NCBI GenBank assembly: GCA_943330925.2
Contig: CALQJP020000096.1
Coordinates: forward strand, 1-7,969
DNA: 7,969 nucleotides
Origin: Chryseobacterium gleum
GTDB taxonomy: Bacteria > Bacteroidota > Bacteroidia > Flavobacteriales_D > Sanyastnellaceae
Direction of reading: 5' to 3'
The translations under genes were made by a program, and so were the position numbers. The notes under the pieces were generated by a model. That model was not told the origin of the DNA. It worked only from the letters and a program-made list of their open reading frames with translations, and ran no database searches. This document shows, piece by piece, positions 1 to 6,916 of this stretch (its first letter is position 1; each line of letters starts with the position of its first letter).

Positions 1-832
1 TTAACGCAGTTGAGCTACATGAAAAGTCTTTCAAGTCTTGGCAGCTGGCATGACCCTCGGTAACCGGAGTATCCGAAACTCCATCATCGCCGCATTCCAC
101 TTCCGGCTCGTTGGTGCTACCCCAAGGATGCGCCAAATCTAAAAAGTGACCAATTTCGTGAGTCAAAGCACGAGAAGCGAAATCGGAACCTGTGCCGATG
201 CTTCCTATGTAGTTGTGACGGATAATTACACCATCAGCAAGAGCCGATTGACCATCAATTACAGATGAAGGGTATTGGCTGTAACCGGCAACACCATTTT
301 CCATGTTTGCAACAGTCCAAATATTCACATAACGCTCGCGCGGCCATTGGTTCAGCTTAGAACCATTGTCACCTACATACGTTTCGATAGAGCGTATGCG
401 CTCGATACCGTTGGTGCAATTGCCTAAGAAATCTTTGGTTGCCAAGCGGAACTCCAACTTGACGTTCGCAACTATTGTATCGAAACCGTTTACCACAACA
501 ATGGTATCCGCGTTCAATTTGTTGTAGTCGCGATTGAGGATTTCCATTTGATCAAAAATCTGCTCATCAGAAATGTTTTCTGGACCATCCAAATGCAAAA
601 TGTGGAACACGATCGGAATAACGAGTACTGCTTCGGTCTCGCCATCACGGTTATTGCGCCATTCAATCATTTCTTCGCGCATCAACCGCTCATAATTATC
701 CTGAGCCTGCACCAAAAAGGGATTGCGTGAACGCTCCCTGTTATTCATAAGGTCAGTACCACAACGATACTGGGCCATTGCAGTAAGGGCAGTTAAAAGT
801 CCCAAACCAAGCGTAAGTAAGCTTTTTCTCAT
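1..832 (-). CDS. Secreted M43-type (pappalysin/cytophagalysin-like) zinc metalloprotease, N-terminal part
   Basis: Partial gene: the reading frame is open from the ATG at 832-830 to the left edge, giving 277 codons with no stop (the TTA at 1-3 is not in frame). The protein starts with a signal peptide (residues 1-20, cleavage expected after AMA before Q21). Soon after comes an RCGT motif (Cys24), often seen near the mature N-terminus of Bacteroidota M43 proteases. Residues 225-235 read HEIGHFLDLAH, the zinc-binding metzincin helix: His225, His229 and His235 as ligands and Glu226 as the general base. It is followed by PWG and then by a GDDGVSDTP stretch typical of M43 enzymes. The usual metzincin glycine (HExxHxxGxxH) is Asp232 here. 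The Met-turn and any C-terminal type IX sorting domain lie outside the window. Expected role: an extracellular or cell-surface endopeptidase; the substrate is unknown. It is transcribed away from its neighbour, from its own promoter. Confidence 0.9.
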   Translation of the reverse strand, partial: MRKSLLTLGLGLLTALTAMAQYRCGTDLMNNRERSRNPFLVQAQDNYERLMREEMIEWRNNRDGETEAVLVIPIVFHILHLDGPENISDEQIFDQMEILNRDYNKLNADTIVVVNGFDTIVANVKLEFRLATKDFLGNCTNGIERIRSIETYVGDNGSKLNQWPRERYVNIWTVANMENGVAGYSQYPSSVIDGQSALADGVIIRHNYIGSIGTGSDFASRALTHEIGHFLDLAHPWGSTNEPEVECGDDGVSDTPVTEGHASCQDLKDFSCSSTAL

Positions 833-857
833 GTCAATTTCTGAAATTTAGAAGTCA

Positions 858-888
858 CAAATATAAACGCGATGTGAAATGCTCAAAA
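858..888 (-). promoter_or_regulatory. Bacteroidota-type promoter for the M43 protease gene
   Basis: Read on the minus strand, TATATTTG (865-858) matches the Bacteroidota -7 consensus TAnnTTTG exactly. TTTTG (888-884) lies 18 bases upstream as a -33 element, within the usual spacing. The predicted transcript would start about 20 bases before the ATG at 832. The leader is AT-rich with no Shine-Dalgarno sequence, as is common in this phylum. Assigned by motif and position only. Confidence 0.62.
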
Positions 889-983
889 TTTAGTTATTCC
901 GAGCTTCTACCCTAATACACCTAAGTGAAAGAGCACCCTACAGGTTCCGCTATTCCGGAAATCACAAGAAGTTGAAAATTTCG

Positions 984-991
984 CATATTTG
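984..991 (+). promoter_or_regulatory. Possible -7 promoter element with a very short or absent leader
   Basis: CATATTTG matches TAnnTTTG except for the first base and ends six bases before the ATG at 998. Transcription would then begin at or just before the start codon, a layout often seen in Bacteroidota. No good -33 TTG is present at the expected distance, so the promoter would be weak or activator-dependent. It helps decide the start: the in-frame TTG at 989 lies inside the element, which makes ATG 998 the better choice. Confidence 0.4.
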
Positions 992-997
992 CCCACC

Positions 998-1504
998 ATG
1001 CAACGAAAAAGCATTGCCGCAATTCTAATCCTGTTGGCGCTAAGCCAGATTGGTGGTGCTTGGATGGTCTATACCACCGCGCTTTGGGTGCATAAGACGA
1101 ATCGTGAATCCCGGCTCTTACAAGAGTCCAAAAGAGTTCAATTCGAGTTAACTGCTTCCGAATACCGGGCTGCGCTTGTTGAAGAAGGGGAAATTGTAAT
1201 TCACAACAGGATGTACGATGTCGTTTCTGTATCGGAAAATGGCGAAAATGTTATTGTAATCGCAGTACCCGACCATGCAGAAAACAAATTGAAACGCACC
1301 TTATACGGGCTTCAAAACGAATCTACAGGATGGTCGGAGTTGGCTAATCTTGCAAGTGCATTCAGCATCACAAGTTTCATTCAGGAGCCGATTCTTACGA
1401 TGAAGTGTCTTCTGACCCCAACTATCCTTACCCATTCTTCTTTTTACTTGACTCCGGTTGCAAAAAGGAGTAAACTGGCAATAGAGCACCCACCGGCCAC
1501 TTGA
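998..1504 (+). CDS. Small single-pass membrane protein of unknown function, upstream of a TonB receptor
   Basis: A 168-residue protein if it starts at ATG 998; an in-frame TTG at 989 would add three residues but falls within a promoter-like element. Residues about 5-27 form one hydrophobic segment preceded by Arg3 and Lys4, so it is either an inner-membrane anchor with the rest in the periplasm or an uncleaved signal anchor. A soluble stretch follows (about 45-105), with alternating hydrophobic residues suggesting beta structure, and contains EIVIHNRMYDVVSV (65-78) and VPDHAENKL (90-98). The last third holds a single Cys (137) and ends in a proline-containing tail, HPPAT. The region before it has no gene on this strand, and the TonB receptor starts 58 bases after its stop with no terminator between, so the two are probably cotranscribed. 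I do not recognise a named family. The pattern of an acidic patch, then MYDV, then D..E..L is one I associate with small Bacteroidota proteins next to TonB receptors, but this is from memory and unverified. Confidence 0.72.
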   Translation: MQRKSIAAILILLALSQIGGAWMVYTTALWVHKTNRESRLLQESKRVQFELTASEYRAALVEEGEIVIHNRMYDVVSVSENGENVIVIAVPDHAENKLKRTLYGLQNESTGWSELANLASAFSITSFIQEPILTMKCLLTPTILTHSSFYLTPVAKRSKLAIEHPPAT

Positions 1505-1562
1505 TGTATTGCGCAGGCTCATGAATTGAGTCAAACATCTTTATACATCAATAACTTCCAAC

Positions 1563-3791
1563 ATGAAGAAATATACTTTCTTGGTGGGGATTGTGCTTGG
1601 CTGCATTTGCACTACCCCCCTTTTATCGCAACAAGACACACTACATGAGCAACTGCAGCTCAATGAAATCGTGATTTCATATAACAAAATCGAAGAGCGT
1701 AAAAACAAAATCCCTCAATGGATTGAGCTCATCGATTCAAAAACAATAGCACGCTCGCAGGCGCAAACCACCGCCGACCTCCTGGCACAAAATGGCTCCG
1801 TCCTCGTCCAAAAAAGCCAGCAAGGTGGAGGAAGTCCTGTCATCAGGGGTTTCGAAGCCAGCCGCATTCTGTTAGTAGTCGACGGGGTTCGCATGAACAA
1901 CCTGATATACAGATCGGGTCACCTGCAAAACATCATGACCATCGACAACATAAGCCTGGATAGAGCCGAAATACTCTTTGGGCCGTCATCCACTCAATAT
2001 GGCACCGATGCATTGGGAGGCACGATACACCTGTTTACCAAAAAGCCCATTCTCAGCAGCGACGACAATCTCTTAGTACAAGTCGGTCTTCGTACCCGCT
2101 ACTCCACTGTCAATGAAGAATCAACCACAGGGCTAGACATCAACCTTGGATGGAAGCGGTTTGCAAGTCGAACCATCGTTTCATATTCGCTCTTCGGTGA
2201 TTTGCGCAATGGGAAGAATGCCAATCCATTGTTCGACGGGAAGTATATCACGCGTGACAACTACATCGATAGCAACTTTGATAAGCCTGGCTCTTATGGA
2301 ATCGACAGCATTATCACGAATGAGAACCCGAACCTGCAGGTAAGGTCGGGATATAACCAGTACAACTTGATGCAAAAATTCCTGTTCCGCCAAAACGACC
2401 ATGTTTCCCATCAATTGAATTTGCAGTATTCCAATTCAACCAACTTGCCACGCTATGACCGCCTCACGGACATCTCAGGAGGGGCTCTCAAGTGGAGCGA
2501 ATGGTATTATGGACCGCAAGAGCGACTGATGATGAGCTACGATCTGGCGATTAAAAGCGAGGGCCATTTCTTCAGTGAATATCGATTCAATATCAATCAG
2601 CAGTTTGTGGAGGAAAGCAGGCACCAGCGACGTTATCGAAAATCCGGATTGCAAAGCAGGGTGGAGAATGTGGCTGTTTCAGGATTTAACTTTTTCGCTC
2701 AACACAAAAGCGATTCGCACGAGATGCAAGTGGGCGTTGATGGCCAACTCAATGGCCTGAAAAGCACAGCCAATGAAGTTGATATCTACACAGGGGCATC
2801 CAGCAATTTGGACACCCGTTACCCGGATGGAACGAATTCTATGGCATTGGCGGGAGTTTATCTTACCCACCTGTGGAAGTTAAGCGAGAAAACGAACATG
2901 ACCGACGGGTTGCGTGTTGGCTACAGCTCCCTAAAATCGACACTGGTCGACACCACCTTTTTCAAATTCCCGTTCAACACCATTGAACAGAAAACGCCAT
3001 CTTACAGCGGTAGCATCGGCCTGGTGCATAACGCCTCTGAAAAGTTGAAATTTTCCATGCTTATCTCAAGCGCCTTTAGAGTTCCAAACATCGACGACTT
3101 AGCCAAAATATTTGAGTCCACTCCGGGAAGCATTATTGTACCCAACGACAACATCAAACCTGAAAAATCAACCACCTTCGAAGTGGGTATTTCCCGGGTT
3201 TTCGGTTCTTCCTTGCGCTGGGACAACACCGTTTACTACACCAGCTTTATGGACGCTATTCAGACCGCAGCCTTTTCTTACAATGGAGCAGACAGCATTT
3301 TCTATGATGGAGAACTAAGCCGTGTGCTGGCTTCTCAAAACGCAGGAAAAGCATACATATATGGGTTCAACTCCACCATTAAAACGGCTGCTTTAGCAGG
3401 CTTCTCCTTTCTTGCTTCGGCCAACTATACCTATGGCCGCATTCAATCTGAAGAAGGCGAAATTCCACTGGATCATATCTCACCGTTCATGGCAAAGTTT
3501 TCAGCCATGTATGAAAAGAACAGTCTGTTTGTGGAAGCATACACGTTATACAATGGCGCAAAAAAGCTAAAGGATTATTCTGATAGCGGAGAAGACAACT
3601 TGAATTATGCTACTGCAGATGGAATGCCCGCCTGGTATACGCTAAACGCACGAGTTGGCTATACTGTCAATAACTACCTATCCGTTCAGGGTGGCGTAGA
3701 AAACATCATGGACATTAACTACCGCGTTTTTGCAAGTGGCATTAATGCTCCCGGCAGAAACTTCTACATTTCAGCGAAATTGAATTATTAA
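1563..3791 (+). CDS. TonB-dependent outer-membrane receptor, substrate unknown
   Basis: A complete 742-residue receptor for energised uptake across the outer membrane, powered by TonB-ExbB-ExbD. An N-terminal signal peptide (1-22, cleavage likely after LLS) is followed directly by a TonB-box-like LNEIVIS (33-39). There is no carboxypeptidase-like extension and no SusC-type domain. The plug (about 45-160) contains GGGSPVIRGF (88-97), LLVVDGVRMNN (103-113), then FGPSSTQYGTDALGG. The rest is a 22-strand-type barrel ending in an aromatic-rich last strand (NFYISAKLNY), as needed for Bam insertion. Motifs FRVP (505-508) and NDNIKPE (528-534) match the positions of FRAP/YRAP and NPDL in heme-type receptors, but no histidine lies between them. 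Automatic pipelines would probably label it a hemoglobin/transferrin-type receptor; the sequence does not establish that. The signal peptide has a VLGC stretch (Cys14) that loosely resembles a lipobox; ordinary cleavage is more likely. It probably shares a transcript with the small membrane protein upstream and ends at a strong terminator. Confidence 0.95.
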   Translation: MKKYTFLVGIVLGCICTTPLLSQQDTLHEQLQLNEIVISYNKIEERKNKIPQWIELIDSKTIARSQAQTTADLLAQNGSVLVQKSQQGGGSPVIRGFEASRILLVVDGVRMNNLIYRSGHLQNIMTIDNISLDRAEILFGPSSTQYGTDALGGTIHLFTKKPILSSDDNLLVQVGLRTRYSTVNEESTTGLDINLGWKRFASRTIVSYSLFGDLRNGKNANPLFDGKYITRDNYIDSNFDKPGSYGIDSIITNENPNLQVRSGYNQYNLMQKFLFRQNDHVSHQLNLQYSNSTNLPRYDRLTDISGGALKWSEWYYGPQERLMMSYDLAIKSEGHFFSEYRFNINQQFVEESRHQRRYRKSGLQSRVENVAVSGFNFFAQHKSDSHEMQVGVDGQLNGLKSTANEVDIYTGASSNLDTRYPDGTNSMALAGVYLTHLWKLSEKTNMTDGLRVGYSSLKSTLVDTTFFKFPFNTIEQKTPSYSGSIGLVHNASEKLKFSMLISSAFRVPNIDDLAKIFESTPGSIIVPNDNIKPEKSTTFEVGISRVFGSSLRWDNTVYYTSFMDAIQTAAFSYNGADSIFYDGELSRVLASQNAGKAYIYGFNSTIKTAALAGFSFLASANYTYGRIQSEEGEIPLDHISPFMAKFSAMYEKNSLFVEAYTLYNGAKKLKDYSDSGEDNLNYATADGMPAWYTLNARVGYTVNNYLSVQGGVENIMDINYRVFASGINAPGRNFYISAKLNY

Positions 3792-3812
3792 TTCACAGCA
3801 GACCGGCTAAAG

Positions 3813-3838
3813 AAAGGGGGTGTTCGCACCCCCTTTTT
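3813..3838 (+). terminator. Intrinsic terminator after the TonB receptor gene
   Basis: A perfect 10-bp inverted repeat, AAAGGGGGTG paired with CACCCCCTTT (3813-3822 with 3827-3836), closes on a stable TTCG tetraloop and runs into a T tract (3834-3838). It begins 21 bases after the receptor stop codon. The A residues on the 5' side give only a short T run on the opposite strand, so termination is mainly in the plus direction. It separates the receptor unit from the polyphosphate genes. Confidence 0.92.
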
Positions 3839-3850
3839 CATTGCGCGCAA

Positions 3851-3884
3851 TTGGTGTTACAGAGGCCACACACGCTTAACTTTG
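3851..3884 (+). promoter_or_regulatory. Bacteroidota-type promoter for the ppk1-ppx operon
   Basis: TAACTTTG (3877-3884) is an exact match to TAnnTTTG. A TTG at 3851-3853 lies 23 bases upstream as a possible -33 element, at the long end of the accepted spacing. It sits just after the terminator and 19 bases before the ATG at 3904, giving a leader of roughly 13-15 bases. No inverted repeat resembling a Pho-type operator or other regulator site is apparent. Confidence 0.62.
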
Positions 3885-3903
3885 CGTAGTTCAATTTGTA
3901 GAG

Positions 3904-5970
3904 ATGACAACAAGTGTTATGAAAAAAAAGAGCGAATTCATAAATCGCGAAATTTCCTGGTTAGCATTCAATAATCGCGTGCTGAATGAGGCAGATAATG
4001 CGAACGTACCTCTCGTTGAGCGCATGCGCTTTCTGGGTATCTTCTCCAATAATCTGGATGAGTTCTTTAGAGTGCGGGTAGCCACCCTGCGCCGCGCAAT
4101 GGGCATCTCAAAAAAACCGATTGACCCCATGGATTTCGATCCGGAAGAAACCCTGCAGGAAATCCAAGAAATCATCAATGCCCAACAAGAAAAATTTGAC
4201 CATTCCTTTCAAGTAGTTACTGAACTGCTTGATAAATCAGGAGTATGCCTTATTAATGAGAAACAAATTCTCAAGGAACATGTTGCCTTTCTGAACCACT
4301 ATTATACTGAGAAAATAAAACCGCATTTAATACCGGTAATACTGCATCATCGCATACCGTTTCCACAACTTACTGATGCAAGTATCTATCTGATTTGCGA
4401 ACTCAATAAAAAAGGAGCCACTCATGGGTCAACACATGCACTCATTGAGATATCATCTAAACTCCCACGTTTTGTTGAATTACCGGTGTTAAAAGACAAG
4501 CGGTATGTCATTTTCATTGATGACTTGATACGCTATTTCCTGAAAGACCTTTTTGAATCGCTTCACTTTTCAAAAGCAGAAGCCTGGGCCATAAAGACCA
4601 CTCGCGACGCTGAGCTCGACATTGATGATGACCTTTCCAAAGGCTTAATCGAAAAGATGTCGCGCAGTGTTACGCAACGAAAAAAAGGTGAGTACGTGCG
4701 TTTGAATTACGATAATTCAATCCCCCATCATGTTCTCGACCTGGTCTTGAAAAGAGCCAAGATTAAAAACATAGAAAACATTTCACCCGGAGGTCGGTAT
4801 CATAATAAAAGAGACCTCATGAACTTCCCTGACCTGGGAAGAACCGATTTATGCTGGCCTTCAAGAACAGCCATCGATCATCCGGCAATCAAAGGAGAAT
4901 CCGGGTTTTTCGAAGCCATCAAGAAGAAGGACATCCTTTTCCACTTTCCATATCATTCCTTTCAAAACACCATTGATTTTCTTCGACAAGCTGCTATCGA
5001 TTCGGAAGTAAAAACGATTCGAATTACGCTCTATCGAGTTTCCAAAAACTCGCAAGTAGTGAATGCGCTTATCAATGCGGCGCGCAACGGAAAAAGAGTA
5101 ACTGCTTTGGTTGAATTACAGGCCCGGTTTGACGAGGAGCACAACATCAAAGTAACGCGTCAGCTGACAGAAGCCGGTGTGCGCGTAATACCTGGCGTTC
5201 AAGGGCTCAAGGTGCACAGCAAATTAATTCTTATTTCCAGAAAAGAGGCTGGTAAAACAGTGCGTTATGTGTATGCCGGAACCGGCAATTTTAGTGAACG
5301 CACATCGACTGTTTATACAGACCATGCTTTGCTAACCGCACACAAAGAAATAGGCGACGAAGTAAGAAAGTTGTTCGAGTTTTTCGAAAGCAACTATATA
5401 CGTAGTTTGCACAGGCATTTGATTGTTTCGCCTTTCAATACGCGCAGAAGAATATTGGATTTGATCAACTCCGAGATTGAATTTGCGGAGAAAGGAATGC
5501 CCTCATTTATTACGCTAAAACTGAACAATCTTGTGGATGCCTCGATGATTCGGAAACTCTACGAAGCATCGCAAGCCGGTGTGAAGGTTAATCTTATCAT
5601 CCGAGGAATCTGCTCCCTTATACCAAACTTGGAAGGCAAAAGCGAGAACATTCGTTTAGTGAATATCATAGGTCGCTACCTGGAGCATAGCCGGGTATTG
5701 GTTTTCGGCAATGGGGGTAAGCCGTTATATTTCATCTCTAGCGCCGATTGGATGGTTCGAAATATAGACCACCGCATAGAAGCCACTATTCCCATTTACG
5801 ACACCAACATCCAACAGGAGTTGCAAAAGATGCTGGATATTCAGCTCTCAAAAAGTGAAAATCGAAAGAAAAAAACAGCCGAACCAGAATCAACGGATAT
5901 TCAAGAAATGGCCTTTGAATATGTTGGCTCATTGGCTTTCAAACCCCAACTCAAAAAGACTAAAAAGTGA
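3904..5970 (+). CDS. ppk1: Polyphosphate kinase 1
   Basis: A complete 688-residue enzyme, the same size as E. coli Ppk. It transfers the terminal phosphate of ATP reversibly onto inorganic polyphosphate. All four domains are present: the N domain (about 12-117, with INREISWLAFN and FSNNLDEFFRVR, Asn50 at the ATP-binding position of E. coli Asn45), the middle or head domain (about 125-315, including GGRYHN), and two phospholipase-D-like domains, C1 (about 335-500) and C2 (about 505-675). The histidine that carries the phosphate intermediate is His438 (KVHSKLIL; E. coli His435), and the second catalytic histidine is His595 (YLEHSRV; E. coli His592). Arg378 and Arg408 (LQARFDEEHN) match E. coli Arg375 and Arg405. 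Nothing essential is missing. ATG 3904 fits the promoter; an in-frame ATG at 3919 (Met6) is possible. The short Lys-rich tail (KPQLKKTKK) is not conserved. Its stop overlaps the start of the phosphatase gene. Confidence 0.98.
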   Translation: MTTSVMKKKSEFINREISWLAFNNRVLNEADNANVPLVERMRFLGIFSNNLDEFFRVRVATLRRAMGISKKPIDPMDFDPEETLQEIQEIINAQQEKFDHSFQVVTELLDKSGVCLINEKQILKEHVAFLNHYYTEKIKPHLIPVILHHRIPFPQLTDASIYLICELNKKGATHGSTHALIEISSKLPRFVELPVLKDKRYVIFIDDLIRYFLKDLFESLHFSKAEAWAIKTTRDAELDIDDDLSKGLIEKMSRSVTQRKKGEYVRLNYDNSIPHHVLDLVLKRAKIKNIENISPGGRYHNKRDLMNFPDLGRTDLCWPSRTAIDHPAIKGESGFFEAIKKKDILFHFPYHSFQNTIDFLRQAAIDSEVKTIRITLYRVSKNSQVVNALINAARNGKRVTALVELQARFDEEHNIKVTRQLTEAGVRVIPGVQGLKVHSKLILISRKEAGKTVRYVYAGTGNFSERTSTVYTDHALLTAHKEIGDEVRKLFEFFESNYIRSLHRHLIVSPFNTRRRILDLINSEIEFAEKGMPSFITLKLNNLVDASMIRKLYEASQAGVKVNLIIRGICSLIPNLEGKSENIRLVNIIGRYLEHSRVLVFGNGGKPLYFISSADWMVRNIDHRIEATIPIYDTNIQQELQKMLDIQLSKSENRKKKTAEPESTDIQEMAFEYVGSLAFKPQLKKTKK

Positions 5971-6848
5971 AATTAGCGGCGATAGATATTGGGAGTAATG
6001 CAATTCGTTTGCTCATTGAAGAGGTCCGCCAATTCAATGGTGAAATCCGTATCGATAAAGTTTCATTGACGCGTGTTCCTGTGAGGCTTGGGGAAGATGT
6101 ATTTACTACCGGCAAAATATCGGATGAGCGGATAAGGCAGCTGGTAAAGACGATGCGTGCCTTTTGGTACATCATGGATGTTCACCAGGTCGAGATGTTT
6201 CGCGCATGTGCAACATCCGCCATGCGTGAAGCAAAAAACCGGAAGGCAGTCATAGACACGGTCGAACGAGAAGCTAACTTCAAGATAGAAATACTTAGTG
6301 GCGAAGAAGAAGCCAATCTCATATTCAGTAATTATTTCTCTCAAAACTTAAACATCAAGCAAGACTATCTTTTCATTGATGTGGGTGGAGGCAGCACTGA
6401 GCTCACACTCATCAAGAAAGGCAAACGAGTTGAAGGGCAATCCTTTGATGTGGGGACCGTTCGCTCGCTCACCGGCTCAAATGACAAGGCAGCCTGGAAA
6501 TCGATTGAGAAATGGCTGTCCATGCATGGAACAAAACTCGATAGTTTGATTGCGATAGGTACGGGCGGAAATGTCAATACCCTTTTCAAATTGCAAGGGA
6601 AAAAACCGATGGAAATGCTTTCCAACTCGGAAATCAAAATTCTTTACAAGCAGCTGAACTCAGTGAGTTTGGATGAACGTATTTTCACCTTCAAGCTGCG
6701 TCCTGATAGGGCCGATGTAATTATTCCTGCATGCGAAATCTACCTTCGAATCATGGAAATTGGGAGAATTAAGCAGATGATAGTGCCTAAAATCGGTCTA
6801 TCAGATGGCATGATACTCCACATGGCCGGACAACTAAAAATGGATTAA
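5967..6848 (+). CDS. ppx: Exopolyphosphatase of the Ppx/GppA family (short form)
   Basis: A complete 293-residue cytoplasmic phosphatase of the ASKHA (actin/hexokinase-like) fold, corresponding to the two-domain core without the C-terminal HD-like domains of the roughly 500-residue E. coli Ppx. Core motifs are in order: AIDIGSNAIRLLI (5-17, first phosphate loop), SGEEEANLIF (111-120, containing the catalytic glutamate equivalent to E. coli Glu121), FIDVGGGSTEL (136-146, second phosphate loop), AIGTGGNVNT (196-205), and RPDRADVIIPACEI near the end. It removes terminal phosphate from polyphosphate; some family members instead or also hydrolyse pppGpp, which sequence alone does not settle. The start is GTG, overlapping the ppk1 stop as GTGA, so translation is probably coupled. 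A later start would cut into the first phosphate loop. Pairing with ppk1 favours the polyphosphate role. Confidence 0.95.
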   Translation: MKLAAIDIGSNAIRLLIEEVRQFNGEIRIDKVSLTRVPVRLGEDVFTTGKISDERIRQLVKTMRAFWYIMDVHQVEMFRACATSAMREAKNRKAVIDTVEREANFKIEILSGEEEANLIFSNYFSQNLNIKQDYLFIDVGGGSTELTLIKKGKRVEGQSFDVGTVRSLTGSNDKAAWKSIEKWLSMHGTKLDSLIAIGTGGNVNTLFKLQGKKPMEMLSNSEIKILYKQLNSVSLDERIFTFKLRPDRADVIIPACEIYLRIMEIGRIKQMIVPKIGLSDGMILHMAGQLKMD

Positions 6849-6916
6849 TCTTCACGGGTTGAACCAGCCTTGTATAAATTCGCGAGACCCAAATAGGGGT
6901 CAAGAACACAACTCAT

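Noticed and set aside
1..3. TTA at the left edge, which could be read as a stop codon for the minus-strand protease
   Set aside because: It is out of frame: the last complete codon of the reading frame from 832 covers positions 4-2. The gene continues beyond the window.
548..730. Plus-strand open frame within the protease gene
   Set aside because: It lies antisense to a well-supported coding region, and its translation has no signal, motif or promoter. The same applies to the other small frames antisense to, or out of frame within, the receptor, ppk1, ppx and the last gene.
989..997. TTG start for the small membrane protein, adding three residues
   Set aside because: The TTG falls inside the promoter-like CATATTTG, and the ATG at 998 gives a typical charged N-terminus before the membrane segment.
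1526..1559. Separate promoter for the TonB receptor: TTG and TAACTTCC
   Set aside because: Two core mismatches in the -7 element; cotranscription with the upstream gene is the simpler reading.
1563..3791. A SusC-type nutrient receptor in a polysaccharide utilisation locus
   Set aside because: There is no carboxypeptidase-like N-terminal extension, no SusD gene and no glycoside hydrolase nearby, and the length of 742 residues is too short for SusC.
6859..6882. Promoter for the last gene: TTG and TAAATTCG
   Set aside because: The -7 match has a mismatch in a core base, and the spacer is only 13 bases, too short for the Bacteroidota pattern.
6886..6901. Hairpin GACCC/GGGTC between ppx and the last gene as a terminator
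   Set aside because: It has only five base pairs and is followed by an A-rich sequence with no T tract.
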